DNA of 24,785 nt from assembly GCA_002383375.1 (NCBI GenBank), contig DFYR01000062.1, positions 23,186-47,970 on the forward strand, read 5' to 3'. Numbering within the stretch: the stretch's first letter is position 1; every line of letters begins with the position of its first letter. The translations under genes and the position numbers were made by a program. The stretch comes from Spirochaetaceae bacterium UBA4077 (GTDB taxonomy: Bacteria; Spirochaetota; Spirochaetia; Treponematales; Rectinemataceae). The notes below the pieces were generated by a model that ran no database searches, had not been told where the DNA came from, and worked only from the letters and a program-made list of their open reading frames with translations. Shown here in pieces: positions 6,095 to 13,618 of this stretch.

Positions 6095-8179
6095 TTACCG
6101 CCCGAGCTCGCTTTTAACCCTCTGGGCTATCGCTGCCGGTGACAGTGTAAAGTGTTCCAGGAGCTGAGGATAGGTCGCGGAATGGATAAATCGTCGTTCT
6201 CCCCTGGAATCCAGAGCGTTGAGAGCGATTATTCGGGCGCCGGCCTCTTTTCCGAAGAGTGCTTCCTTGGTCATCTTGTATAAAAACCCGTTGTTCTGCT
6301 CAGCCAGGACGATGAGTTTTCCTGCGCGAATAAGGGAGGACAACATCTGGGAGTCAAAGGAGGGCATGTCGATCACCCCAGCTTTTATGCCTACCTTTTC
6401 CAGGAGGGCAACCGCCGACAAGGCTTCGTGAACGCCCCGGCCCGCCGAGACGATGACAGCATCATCCTCCGCTCCTCCCTTGAGCCTGTAGCCTTTTCCA
6501 TAGTCGAAGACGAAGTCCGGGCCGTAGAGCAGCGCCGATGCCGAACGCATGATCCTGGCATAGACCAGGCCCTTGTTGCCCTCCATGACCCACTTCATGA
6601 AACCTATAAGTTGGTTAGGGCAGGAAATGTCGACGATTTTAAGATGGGCCAGCTCGCTGAATACTAGGGCATCGTCGTTGCCCATGTGCGTGGATCCATT
6701 CGTCTTGGTCTCGAAGTTCGGAGCTGTGGCTAGGAAGGTCAGATCGAGGTTGTGGCCCTCCGAGAGCCAGCCTGAGGCCACGATCACCTCGCGGCGCTCC
6801 TGGTAGCCGATGGCGATCCGGCGCATCACTCTCCAATCGAAGAATGGACAGAAGGTGCTGACCCAGGTGTTGTAGCCAAGCACGGCCAGGGCCTCGCCTA
6901 TATTTGTCATATTCGATTCAGCAACCCCGACGTTGAAAGCCTTGGTGGAATCGGTCCAGGCAAGGCCGCCTTCCAGACCACTGGTGGAAGCCAGGTCGGC
7001 ATCCACGGTCGCGACTTTCCCTGAGCGGCCGAATTCCTTCATGCACTCGCTGACCACCCAGCTCGCCATGTAGGAGCGGGAGGGATCGAGGACAGGGAGC
7101 CGCCTTGGGTCGTAGGGAATGCGCTTGTCCCGGGGCGGGGCTTTTCTGACCCGCGCGCCGGCTCCAGGCACATAGCCCCTGGGCGCGGAAGCGCTCGGAG
7201 CGCCGGCGCCGGGATTGCTGCCCGTGGCAGCTCCTTCGCCGTTGATTCCCATAGCCGTAGCCTGCGTTATTAATTGGGCTGCTTGCTCGGAAGGCAGAGA
7301 GGCAAGAATCTCCTGGTATCGTTGTATGCGCAGCTTTTTTCGCTGTTCCTGGAACTGGATTTCCTGGGCGGCCAGTTCAGGTGGTATCTCGCCCTTATGG
7401 CTCACGCAAAAGCTGGAAAAGCCGCCGGCGCCCTTCCGTGTGCGGCAGAGAATGGCGGTGGGCTTTCCGTTCCGGGGGCCTTGCTTGAATTTACCCAGGG
7501 CTTGTAGAACAGCAAGATACTCAGTGCTATCCACCGACATCACCCTCCATCCGAAGGAGTCGAACCAGCCTTCGATATTGTTCATGGGAAATGCGGTAGC
7601 CCGCGGATTGTCCAGCTGGCCGCCGTTGACGTCCACCATGAGGCAGAGGTTATCCACTTTTCTCGCCCCCGCGAACATCACGGCCTCCCAAATCATTCCC
7701 GCCTGGATCTCTCCGTCTCCGGTCAGGCAGAACACGTCGAAACGGGGGTCCTCTCGGCCCGCCAGGGCAAAACCCTGAGCCACACCCAATCCGTGCCCCT
7801 CTGGGCCTGTGGCGATGTGGATGCCAGCCAAAAGCGGCCCCGGATGGCCGTTGAGTATGCTTTCGTAAGAACGGGAATTCTTGAGCAGGCTCTTGTCGAA
7901 GTAGCCGAGGTCGGCATAGATCGAGGCCAGGGCAGCCACGGCATGCCCCTTGCTGAGGATGAACATGTCCTGGCCGATCTTGGTCGGTTCTTCCACCGAG
8001 TACCGCATGAAACCGCCGTAGTAGAGGGCCACCAGGGGTACTACCGCAGAAAAAGCCCCGCCAATATGGATTCCCCTGTCTACCGCATCCCTGCCCTGTT
8101 CGAGGCAGAGAATTCGTATCTCCGAATCCTTGATCCTAAGAAGTGAAGTAAACCCTTCACTAATGTGACCAAACTCCAT
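6095..8179 (-). CDS. Transketolase (both halves in one chain, low-complexity linker)
   Basis: A ThDP-dependent transketolase moving two-carbon ketol units between sugars in the cytoplasm. The N-terminal half has SKGHA (H79), HPG at 112-114 and the ThDP motif GDGE at 154-157 ending in DVNGG near 183-187. The C-terminal half has the catalytic glutamate in NVGVAESNM (E421) and a C-terminal domain. Between them, at about 311-360, is a Gly/Ala/Ser/Pro-rich linker, suggesting fusion of the split TktA/TktB form found in many anaerobes. At 694 residues it is slightly longer than classical transketolase (~660). The start follows the isomerase stop by one base (TGA C ATG) with GGGGAGGG upstream, so the two are tightly coupled. 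As part of an inducible locus it is probably not the housekeeping enzyme. Confidence 0.92.
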   Translation of the reverse strand: MEFGHISEGFTSLLRIKDSEIRILCLEQGRDAVDRGIHIGGAFSAVVPLVALYYGGFMRYSVEEPTKIGQDMFILSKGHAVAALASIYADLGYFDKSLLKNSRSYESILNGHPGPLLAGIHIATGPEGHGLGVAQGFALAGREDPRFDVFCLTGDGEIQAGMIWEAVMFAGARKVDNLCLMVDVNGGQLDNPRATAFPMNNIEGWFDSFGWRVMSVDSTEYLAVLQALGKFKQGPRNGKPTAILCRTRKGAGGFSSFCVSHKGEIPPELAAQEIQFQEQRKKLRIQRYQEILASLPSEQAAQLITQATAMGINGEGAATGSNPGAGAPSASAPRGYVPGAGARVRKAPPRDKRIPYDPRRLPVLDPSRSYMASWVVSECMKEFGRSGKVATVDADLASTSGLEGGLAWTDSTKAFNVGVAESNMTNIGEALAVLGYNTWVSTFCPFFDWRVMRRIAIGYQERREVIVASGWLSEGHNLDLTFLATAPNFETKTNGSTHMGNDDALVFSELAHLKIVDISCPNQLIGFMKWVMEGNKGLVYARIMRSASALLYGPDFVFDYGKGYRLKGGAEDDAVIVSAGRGVHEALSAVALLEKVGIKAGVIDMPSFDSQMLSSLIRAGKLIVLAEQNNGFLYKMTKEALFGKEAGARIIALNALDSRGERRFIHSATYPQLLEHFTLSPAAIAQRVKSELGR

Positions 8180-8180
8180 G

Positions 8181-8816
8181 TCAGACCCTCCCCAGTCGCT
8201 GCCGCGCAGCGCGCTTGATATCGTCCTTCCCCGGCGATTCCAGGTTCAGTATTCCTTCCGCGATGAGGTGATTAAGGGAGGGAAGAACGATGGCATCGGG
8301 CAGGGATAGGATGATCTGGGAAAGGCTCGTGTGGGTTGCATCGGATATGGCCTTGAGAATCTCCCGGGATTCACGCTGAGGTTCCCGGCGTTCAACCGGG
8401 TATCCCGAGCCCCATTCCACCGAAAAAAGACGGTCGAAGATGAACCGAAGATTGATTTCCCCCGCCCAGCCGTATCCCTGATTGAGGGCCAGGGAAACGC
8501 AGTTTCCGCTGTTTATCCGGGCGAAGAGCCAGGCATCCAGGGGCGAGAGCAGGTGGCCGCAGAACATTCCCGGATACTGCATCACGGAATTGAGATAGCC
8601 CTGGCCGGTGCCGCAGCCCCCGATCACCAGGTCGGCGATGCCGAGGTGGATGAGGAGCGCAGACATGAAGCCCGTGTGGGTGTAGAGCAGTTGAGGCTCC
8701 TGGCTTTTGCTCTTCATGCCAGCATTGACAAGCTCCAGACCGCGGCCTTCCAGCCCCGCCATGATGGCAGGGTTTTTGTCCGCGGCGCTGACTTCGTTTA
8801 TTACCGCTACCCTCAT
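8181..8816 (-). CDS. RpiB/LacA/LacB-family sugar isomerase
   Basis: A 211-residue aldose-ketose isomerase of the RpiB/LacA/LacB family. The active-site loop GGCGTGQG is at 66-73; C68 corresponds to the catalytic cysteine of RpiB (Cys66 in E. coli). Members isomerise ribose 5-phosphate, galactose 6-phosphate, tetrose phosphates or, in sulfoglycolysis, sulfo-tetroses. The last ~60 residues extend past the usual ~150 and are not recognisable. GGGGGAG precedes the ATG at 8816. The gene lies between the ThDP enzyme gene (126-base gap) and transketolase (1-base gap). With no kinase in the locus, a phosphorylated substrate would have to come from elsewhere or the true substrate is not a phosphate ester. 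Confidence 0.85.
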   Translation of the reverse strand: MRVAVINEVSAADKNPAIMAGLEGRGLELVNAGMKSKSQEPQLLYTHTGFMSALLIHLGIADLVIGGCGTGQGYLNSVMQYPGMFCGHLLSPLDAWLFARINSGNCVSLALNQGYGWAGEINLRFIFDRLFSVEWGSGYPVERREPQRESREILKAISDATHTSLSQIILSLPDAIVLPSLNHLIAEGILNLESPGKDDIKRAARQRLGRV

Positions 8817-8900
8817 TGTCTCCCCCTTATTCGTCCCGTACGCCGGGCATCCTCGTTGTATACTTCTGATAGTGCGGGCCAGGTTTATTAGCCTAGGAAT

Positions 8901-8924
8901 GTTCTCCGCATCGTTCTCCGCATG
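8901..8924. repeat. Tandem 12-base repeat in the gap before the isomerase gene
   Basis: GTTCTCCGCATC followed immediately by GTTCTCCGCATG: two copies differing only at the last base. They lie in the 126-base gap between the ThDP enzyme stop and the isomerase start. No function is evident; the repeat may be replication slippage. Confidence 0.7.
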
Positions 8925-8942
8925 GTCCTTTGGGAAGCCCTG

Positions 8943-10826
8943 TCAGAGTCCGATCCGGTGGTGCTCCTTTTGCACTTCTTCACACCAGGGTCCGACATTC
9001 CAGTTTCCGAATACTCCCAGGCCGCCCAGTTCGTCGTCGCCCAGATAGACGGGCAGGCAGATCAGGGAAAGCCCATCATAGGCATAGGCCTGCTCCAGCG
9101 CCTTGGCGAAGGAATCCGAATCGTAGCCGCCCGAGAGGGCATTAACACCCTTGACCGCTTTCGCCAGGGCGACATAGTCGATCTGCACACTATCGTTCGT
9201 CCGGTAGGTATTCTGATACTGCGCCTTCTGGAGCCCTGCTATGGCAGCCATGCTCCTGTTGTCGAAAATGATCAGGCAGCCCCGCGCACCGTGCTCCACC
9301 CCATCGAAGAGAATCTGGGGAGTCATGGTAAAGCTGCCGTCGCCCGAGAAGGCGAAGGTGTAGACCGGCCGGTCCGCCAAGGCGGTGCAGAGAAGGCCGC
9401 TGGCTGCCAGGCCCATATAGGATGCCCCTGTGTCGGAGAAGGTGAGGCCGTAGGCTTCATCCTCCACCACCTGAAATCCGTTGGCCTGGACGTCGCCAGC
9501 GTCGAAATAGCAGGCGGCGGCCTTTTTACGGGCGAAACGGTACGCAAGTTCTATAGCGGCGGGCTGGGTAAGGACTTGCCTGCCCCACACTGGATCGAAG
9601 AGCCTGGGATGTGCAAAACGTCTTCTTTTAAACTCCTGCCATTCCGCCTTTTTGGCCATATTCGCCTTCAGCCAGGTCGAGACCTCTGTTTTTGGCGTAA
9701 ATCCTTCTGCTTTAAGGTATTCTATCCAGTAACGCAGGTTCTGTTTCGCGTCCCCTAATACCGCCACCGTGCGGTTGTAATGCCCTGCGTCCACAACCCT
9801 GGTATTGAAGTTTACAACGGCCTTTGCCTTCTTCCACGCCGTTCCCGAGCAGTCCCACTGACAGACAGCCCTGGCACCGATCACAATAGCCAGATCGGCT
9901 TCGTTCATGGCGAAATTCCCGCAGATGCTCCCCTTCGAGCCACCTACTGCCATGCAGCGCCGGGCTGAATAAGGGACCACTCCGCTCATCTTGGCTCCCG
10001 GAACGATCACCGCATCCAGCAGTTCGGCCAGCTCCACAATCTCGGCGCCGCAGGATGCCGCGCCCCCTCCCAATTTTATCGTCACCGCTTTGGCTGACCG
10101 GGCTAGGTCGGTGGCTCGGGCATATGCTTGTTGATCCACACAAGCCGTTGGGACGAAACGGGGGACTTCGGGAAGCTCTAGCAAGTTACAGTCTTCTAGA
10201 ATTGCCGCCTGGGTGTTCATCGGCAGAAGTAAGAAAAAAGGTCCCGGGAACTCGGGATTGAAGACCGTAGCTGCGCCCAGCCGCAAGGCGGTGAACAGCG
10301 ATTCGGGCGTATGAAGCTGATAGCCCGATCCCATCGCAGTGGCCAGGGAAAGAAAGCCGCCCTGGCGTGAAATGGGAATCTGCTGCATATTAGGCCCTTC
10401 GTCATGAGTGGTCTCGTCTCCATATATATGGTAGACACCGATCCCGTTGGAAGCCGATGCGAGGGAGCCGGCAAATGCGTGAAGAGCGCCGGGACCGATT
10501 GAGGTCACCACCGCCGCCGTCTCTTTGTAATGCCACTTGAGCATGGTAGCGCAGTGGGCAGCCTCAGTCTCGTTCCGGAGGTTCCACATCCTCAGCAGTC
10601 CCGCCGCCTCGTAGATAGATAGGACCTCGCCCAGGGCTGTGCTTCCATGGCCGAACACGCCCAGGAATTTTCGCACACCCTGATTCAAGAGTCCGATCAC
10701 CAGGGCTTCGACCATCGAGACAGCCTGAAACTGGGCGAGATCCCCTGTCTCCACCGCGGCTCGGACGCTTCCATTTTTAGCGATCAACCGGGCGCGGACT
10801 TCCATTTCCTTCGTTTCCGCATTCAT
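8943..10826 (-). CDS. ThDP-dependent enzyme of the acetolactate synthase / IolD superfamily
   Basis: A 627-residue three-domain ThDP enzyme. The N-terminal domain has the catalytic glutamate in RNETEAAH (E86), then a central domain with TIKLGGGAA, and the cofactor-binding domain has GDGS at 495-498 ending in FDN at 521-523. Length and overall plan resemble IolD, which hydrolyses the cyclic dione of inositol breakdown, but several parts I associate with IolD are not seen and no iolB, C, E or J is nearby. Acetolactate synthase-like or sulfoacetaldehyde acetyltransferase-like chemistry cannot be excluded. The start at 10826 (MNAETKE) follows AGAGGAAG; an in-frame ATG at 10889 would add 21 residues. 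It is the first gene of the minus operon driven by the divergent promoter. Confidence 0.82.
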   Translation of the reverse strand: MNAETKEMEVRARLIAKNGSVRAAVETGDLAQFQAVSMVEALVIGLLNQGVRKFLGVFGHGSTALGEVLSIYEAAGLLRMWNLRNETEAAHCATMLKWHYKETAAVVTSIGPGALHAFAGSLASASNGIGVYHIYGDETTHDEGPNMQQIPISRQGGFLSLATAMGSGYQLHTPESLFTALRLGAATVFNPEFPGPFFLLLPMNTQAAILEDCNLLELPEVPRFVPTACVDQQAYARATDLARSAKAVTIKLGGGAASCGAEIVELAELLDAVIVPGAKMSGVVPYSARRCMAVGGSKGSICGNFAMNEADLAIVIGARAVCQWDCSGTAWKKAKAVVNFNTRVVDAGHYNRTVAVLGDAKQNLRYWIEYLKAEGFTPKTEVSTWLKANMAKKAEWQEFKRRRFAHPRLFDPVWGRQVLTQPAAIELAYRFARKKAAACYFDAGDVQANGFQVVEDEAYGLTFSDTGASYMGLAASGLLCTALADRPVYTFAFSGDGSFTMTPQILFDGVEHGARGCLIIFDNRSMAAIAGLQKAQYQNTYRTNDSVQIDYVALAKAVKGVNALSGGYDSDSFAKALEQAYAYDGLSLICLPVYLGDDELGGLGVFGNWNVGPWCEEVQKEHHRIGL

Positions 10827-10851
10827 CGTATTGCTTCCTCTTGATAAGCGC

Positions 10852-10870
10852 AAAAACAGCCCTAAGGCTG
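10852..10870 (-). promoter_or_regulatory. Terminator-like hairpin in the ThDP gene leader (possible attenuator)
   Basis: On the minus strand CAGCC-TTAG-GGCTG forms a 5-bp stem followed at once by five T (10856-10852). It lies in the leader between the predicted start of transcription (~10920) and the ATG at 10826. A second perfect 5-bp stem, CGTAG/CTACG, lies upstream at 10891-10906. The stems are short, so any attenuation is speculative. Confidence 0.3.
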
Positions 10871-10926
10871 GGGCCAAGCCATATGACAATCGTAGACGAC
10901 ACTACGAGCAATGGCATATATTGGCT

Positions 10927-10955
10927 ATTGTACAAGTGCATTTATTATTAGTCAA
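10927..10955 (-). promoter_or_regulatory. Promoter of the minus catabolic operon, -10 inside a palindrome
   Basis: Minus strand: TTGACT (10955-10950), a spacer of exactly 17 bases, TACAAT (10932-10927). Transcription would start near 10920. The -10 is embedded in the palindrome TTGTACAA (10928-10935), so a protein bound there would block polymerase. The arrangement mirrors the plus-strand promoter 19 bases away (-35 to -35). Confidence 0.8.
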
Positions 10956-11003
10956 CAAAAATGAAGAAATAATTTGACATCTAAGCAATGGGATTGTACA
11001 ATC
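10928..11003. promoter_or_regulatory. Paired operator palindromes TTGTACAA of the divergent control region
   Basis: TTGTACAA occurs at 10928-10935 and 10994-11001; the second extends to a perfect 12-base palindrome, GATTGTACAATC. Their centres are 66 bases apart and each covers the -10 of one of the divergent promoters. I found no other copy in the intergenic regions. The binding protein is unknown; the IclR-family regulator at 3781 is the nearest candidate. A regulator elsewhere in the genome is equally possible. Confidence 0.6.
10974..11002 (+). promoter_or_regulatory. Promoter of the ABC importer operon, -10 inside a palindrome
   Basis: TTGACA (10974-10979), a spacer of exactly 17 bases, TACAAT (10997-11002): near-consensus. 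Transcription would start near 11009, leaving a leader of about 77 bases. The -10 is embedded in the perfect 12-base palindrome GATTGTACAATC (10992-11003), implying repression. Confidence 0.85.
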
Positions 11004-11041
11004 TACAACCAGTAAGGAACTATCTATTTTATGGTTTTTGA

Positions 11042-11079
11042 CCTAAAGACCGCATGGGCGGCCTAAAACTTTAGGAGGT
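11042..11079 (+). promoter_or_regulatory. Leader hairpins that take in part of the binding-protein Shine-Dalgarno
   Basis: CCTAAAG (11042-11048) is exactly complementary to CTTTAGG (11069-11075), enclosing an inner stem CCGC/GCGG (11050-11061). A second CCTAA (11062-11066) can instead pair with TTAGG (11071-11075) around a 4-base loop. Both folds take in the first three bases of the Shine-Dalgarno AGGAGGT (11073-11079), which lies 7 bases before the ATG. They exclude each other and could tune translation. Confidence 0.4.
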
Positions 11080-11085
11080 AATCAA

Positions 11086-11991
11086 ATGAAGGGGAAGAAG
11101 CTTTTATTGATTGCGGCCGCGCTGCTGCTGACCACTTCCACGCTTTTCGCCGCACCACCACTCATCGCCTTTAGCGTCTCCACCACCAGCAATCCGTTTT
11201 ATGCAACCATGGCCCAGGGTGTGAAAGACGAGGCAAAGGTACTAGGCTTTGACGTGATCGTCCTGGATGCCCAGAACAAGATCGAGAAGCAGGTAGCCGA
11301 TGTGGAGGACGCGCTCACCAAGAATATCAAAGTCCTACTGATCAATGGCGTGGACGACGGAGCCATACCCCTGGCCCTAAAAGCCCTTGCCAAGGGTATT
11401 CCCGTCATGGCTCTCCAACGAAATCTCAACCAGGGAAACATGACCGCTTTTATAGGCACCAACAACGTGGTTTTGGGCGAGCAGCTCATCCACTGGTATG
11501 CCAGCACCCTTGGAGGCAGGGTATCCAAAGTTCTCATCCTCACGGGAACGCCTGGAGCCGCGTCTTCCGAAGACCGGATCAAGGGCATCAACGCCACCCT
11601 CCCCAAGTATCCTAATATCCAGGTGCTGGCTTCTCAGACAGGTTACTACGACAGGGCTAAATCCCTGCCGGTGGCCGAGAATATGCTCCTGAGATTCCCC
11701 GAGGCCGAAGCTATCCTCTGCCTCAACGATGAAATGGCTATGGGCGCCTTGGCGGCCGCCTCCTCCATGAACAAGAAGGTAAAGATCACCGGTATGGACG
11801 CCAACCCCGACGCGCTCAAGGCAGTGGCCGAGGGAAAGCTGTACATGACCATTGCCCTGCCCCCCTATGATATTGGTCGAATCGGTGTTCAGTTTGCCAA
11901 GGATATACTGGACGGCAAGCAGGTTCAGGCCATGAAGATCATGGATGTCAGCTTTGTGACCGAACAAAATGTCGGACAATTCAGAAAATAA
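11086..11991 (+). CDS. Sugar ABC transporter substrate-binding protein (ribose type)
   Basis: A 301-residue periplasmic binding protein of the RbsB-like family that captures a sugar or polyol outside the inner membrane for the importer encoded next to it. An N-terminal signal peptide is clear: KGKK, a hydrophobic stretch, and cleavage after about residue 22-23 (TLFAAPP); there is no lipobox cysteine. The mature part has the two-lobed fold with FSVSTTSNPFYATMAQG at the start and LCLNDEMAMGALAAA in the C-terminal lobe. It is preceded by an ideal AGGAGGT ribosome binding site and a near-consensus promoter. It overlaps the ATPase gene by 23 bases. The ligand cannot be deduced from sequence alone; the divergent catabolic genes suggest it is their substrate. 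Confidence 0.92.
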   Translation: MKGKKLLLIAAALLLTTSTLFAAPPLIAFSVSTTSNPFYATMAQGVKDEAKVLGFDVIVLDAQNKIEKQVADVEDALTKNIKVLLINGVDDGAIPLALKALAKGIPVMALQRNLNQGNMTAFIGTNNVVLGEQLIHWYASTLGGRVSKVLILTGTPGAASSEDRIKGINATLPKYPNIQVLASQTGYYDRAKSLPVAENMLLRFPEAEAILCLNDEMAMGALAAASSMNKKVKITGMDANPDALKAVAEGKLYMTIALPPYDIGRIGVQFAKDILDGKQVQAMKIMDVSFVTEQNVGQFRK

Positions 11992-13618
11992 AACAAAAAC
12001 GATGGACAGTCTCGAGACCCCCCAGGGGGCCTCGGGACTGTCGGCTCAAGGATCAGCAGACTCCAGGCAGTCAGAGCCAGGGCAGCCAACCTCAGGGCTT
12101 TCAGACTCCGGGCTATCGGTCCTGGGCATATCCAAGGGCTTCCCAGGCGTCCAAGCCCTGGATGATGTCTCCTTCTCCATTCACTCAGGCGAAGTCCACG
12201 TTATTCTGGGCGAAAACGGCGCGGGTAAATCCACCCTTCTCAAGATTCTGAGCGGAGCTCTCCAGCCCGACTCGGGCCGAATCCTGCTGGACGGAAAAGA
12301 AATTTCCCTCAGGACCCCCGGGACGGCTTCGCAGGTGGGAATAGCGGCGATCTACCAGGAACTTAGCCTTGTACCCTGGCTTTCGGTGGCGCATAACCTC
12401 TTTTTAGGTAGGGAATGGATGATCGGCCGGTTTCTCATGTCCAGAAAGATACTCAAAGAGAAAGCGGAAGAGGTATTTGCCGCCCTCGGCCTTAGCCTTG
12501 ACCCGGGAGCACTGACAGGGGACCTGGGCATGGCGGAACAGCAGCTGGTAGAGATTTCCCGGGCTTTTTCCCGCAACGCCCGTTTTATCCTCATGGACGA
12601 GCCCACCGCATCCCTCACCGAAACAGAGATAAACCTCCTCTTCGGGAAGATCGAAACCCTCAAAAAAGCCGGAGTCGGGATACTGTATATTTCCCACAGG
12701 TTGGAGGAAATCTTCCGCATCGCCGACCGGGTGACCGTTATGCGGGACGGCAAGAGCGTTTACAGCGGCGCAGCAGGAGAACTCTCACTTCCAGAACTCA
12801 TTTCCCGCATGGTAGGCCGACCTATCGGCAATCATTATCCAAAAGAGACAATCGCCCCGGGGAATCTGCTGCTGGAAGCAAAAGACGGCGTTTCAGGCGA
12901 GGAAGGACTTACCTTTTCGCTTCGCCAAGGAGAGGTTGTCGGTCTAGCGGGACTCGTGGGAGCGGGCAGAACCGAATGGGCCCGAAAAGTATTCGGCGCC
13001 GACCCAGATTCGAACATGCGCATTAAGGTCAGCGGAACCGAGGTCTCCGTCGCTTCCCCCAGGCATGGACGGGACCTGGGCATGGGCATGGTTCCCGAAA
13101 ACCGGAAGGAACACGGCCTGATATCGGGCAGATCGGTGCTGCATAACATCACGATCACCATAATAGAATGGCTCTCCAATCTGGGCATCGTGGATCGCAA
13201 GCGCCAGTCCGATATATCCTCAGAATTCATCAAAAAATTGTCCATAAAATGTCCCTCAGATACCGCCGATATCTCCACCCTGAGCGGAGGAAACCAGCAA
13301 AAGGCAGTGCTCGCCAAGTGGCTAGCCCGAAAGGGAAAGATCATAATCCTGGACGAGCCGACGCGGGGGATCGACGTTGGAGCGAAATTTGAGATGTACC
13401 AACAGATGAACAGCCTGTGCCGGGAGGGCAAGGGAATCATCCTAATCTCCTCCGACCTTCCCGAGCTGCTCTCCATGAGCGATCGGGTCTATGTCATGCA
13501 TGAGGGAAGGTTTGTTGCCGCACTGGACAAAAAAGATACCAGCCAGGAAAAGATCCTCGAGTACGCCTCGGGGCTGGGCGCAAAAAACACTGCAAGGAAT
13601 GGGAGTAAAGGATTATGA
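11969..13618 (+). CDS. Sugar ABC transporter ATP-binding protein (RbsA/MglA type)
   Basis: A double-ATPase subunit that powers sugar import. The first domain has Walker A GENGAGKST at 81-89 and Walker B ILMDEPTAS at 207-215. The second has a degenerate nucleotide loop, GLVGAGRTEW at 328-337 as is normal in this family, then LSGGNQQ and LDEPTRGID. Residues 1-48 are an unusual Ser/Gly/Gln-rich segment before the first ATPase strand, making the protein about 50 residues longer than RbsA. The start is uncertain: ATG 11969 overlaps the binding-protein gene by 23 bases and ATG 12002 lies just after it; neither has a clear ribosome binding site, so translation is probably coupled. The stop shares ATGA with the permease start. 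Confidence 0.93.
   Translation: MSDNSENKTKTMDSLETPQGASGLSAQGSADSRQSEPGQPTSGLSDSGLSVLGISKGFPGVQALDDVSFSIHSGEVHVILGENGAGKSTLLKILSGALQPDSGRILLDGKEISLRTPGTASQVGIAAIYQELSLVPWLSVAHNLFLGREWMIGRFLMSRKILKEKAEEVFAALGLSLDPGALTGDLGMAEQQLVEISRAFSRNARFILMDEPTASLTETEINLLFGKIETLKKAGVGILYISHRLEEIFRIADRVTVMRDGKSVYSGAAGELSLPELISRMVGRPIGNHYPKETIAPGNLLLEAKDGVSGEEGLTFSLRQGEVVGLAGLVGAGRTEWARKVFGADPDSNMRIKVSGTEVSVASPRHGRDLGMGMVPENRKEHGLISGRSVLHNITITIIEWLSNLGIVDRKRQSDISSEFIKKLSIKCPSDTADISTLSGGNQQKAVLAKWLARKGKIIILDEPTRGIDVGAKFEMYQQMNSLCREGKGIILISSDLPELLSMSDRVYVMHEGRFVAALDKKDTSQEKILEYASGLGAKNTARNGSKGL

Noticed and set aside
7215..7778. 187-residue plus-strand frame
   Set aside because: Antisense to the transketolase cofactor domain; no ribosome binding site or family signature.
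8922..9758. 278-residue plus-strand frame
   Set aside because: It is antisense to the ThDP enzyme gene, whose motifs are intact on the other strand; long shadows are common in GC-rich DNA.
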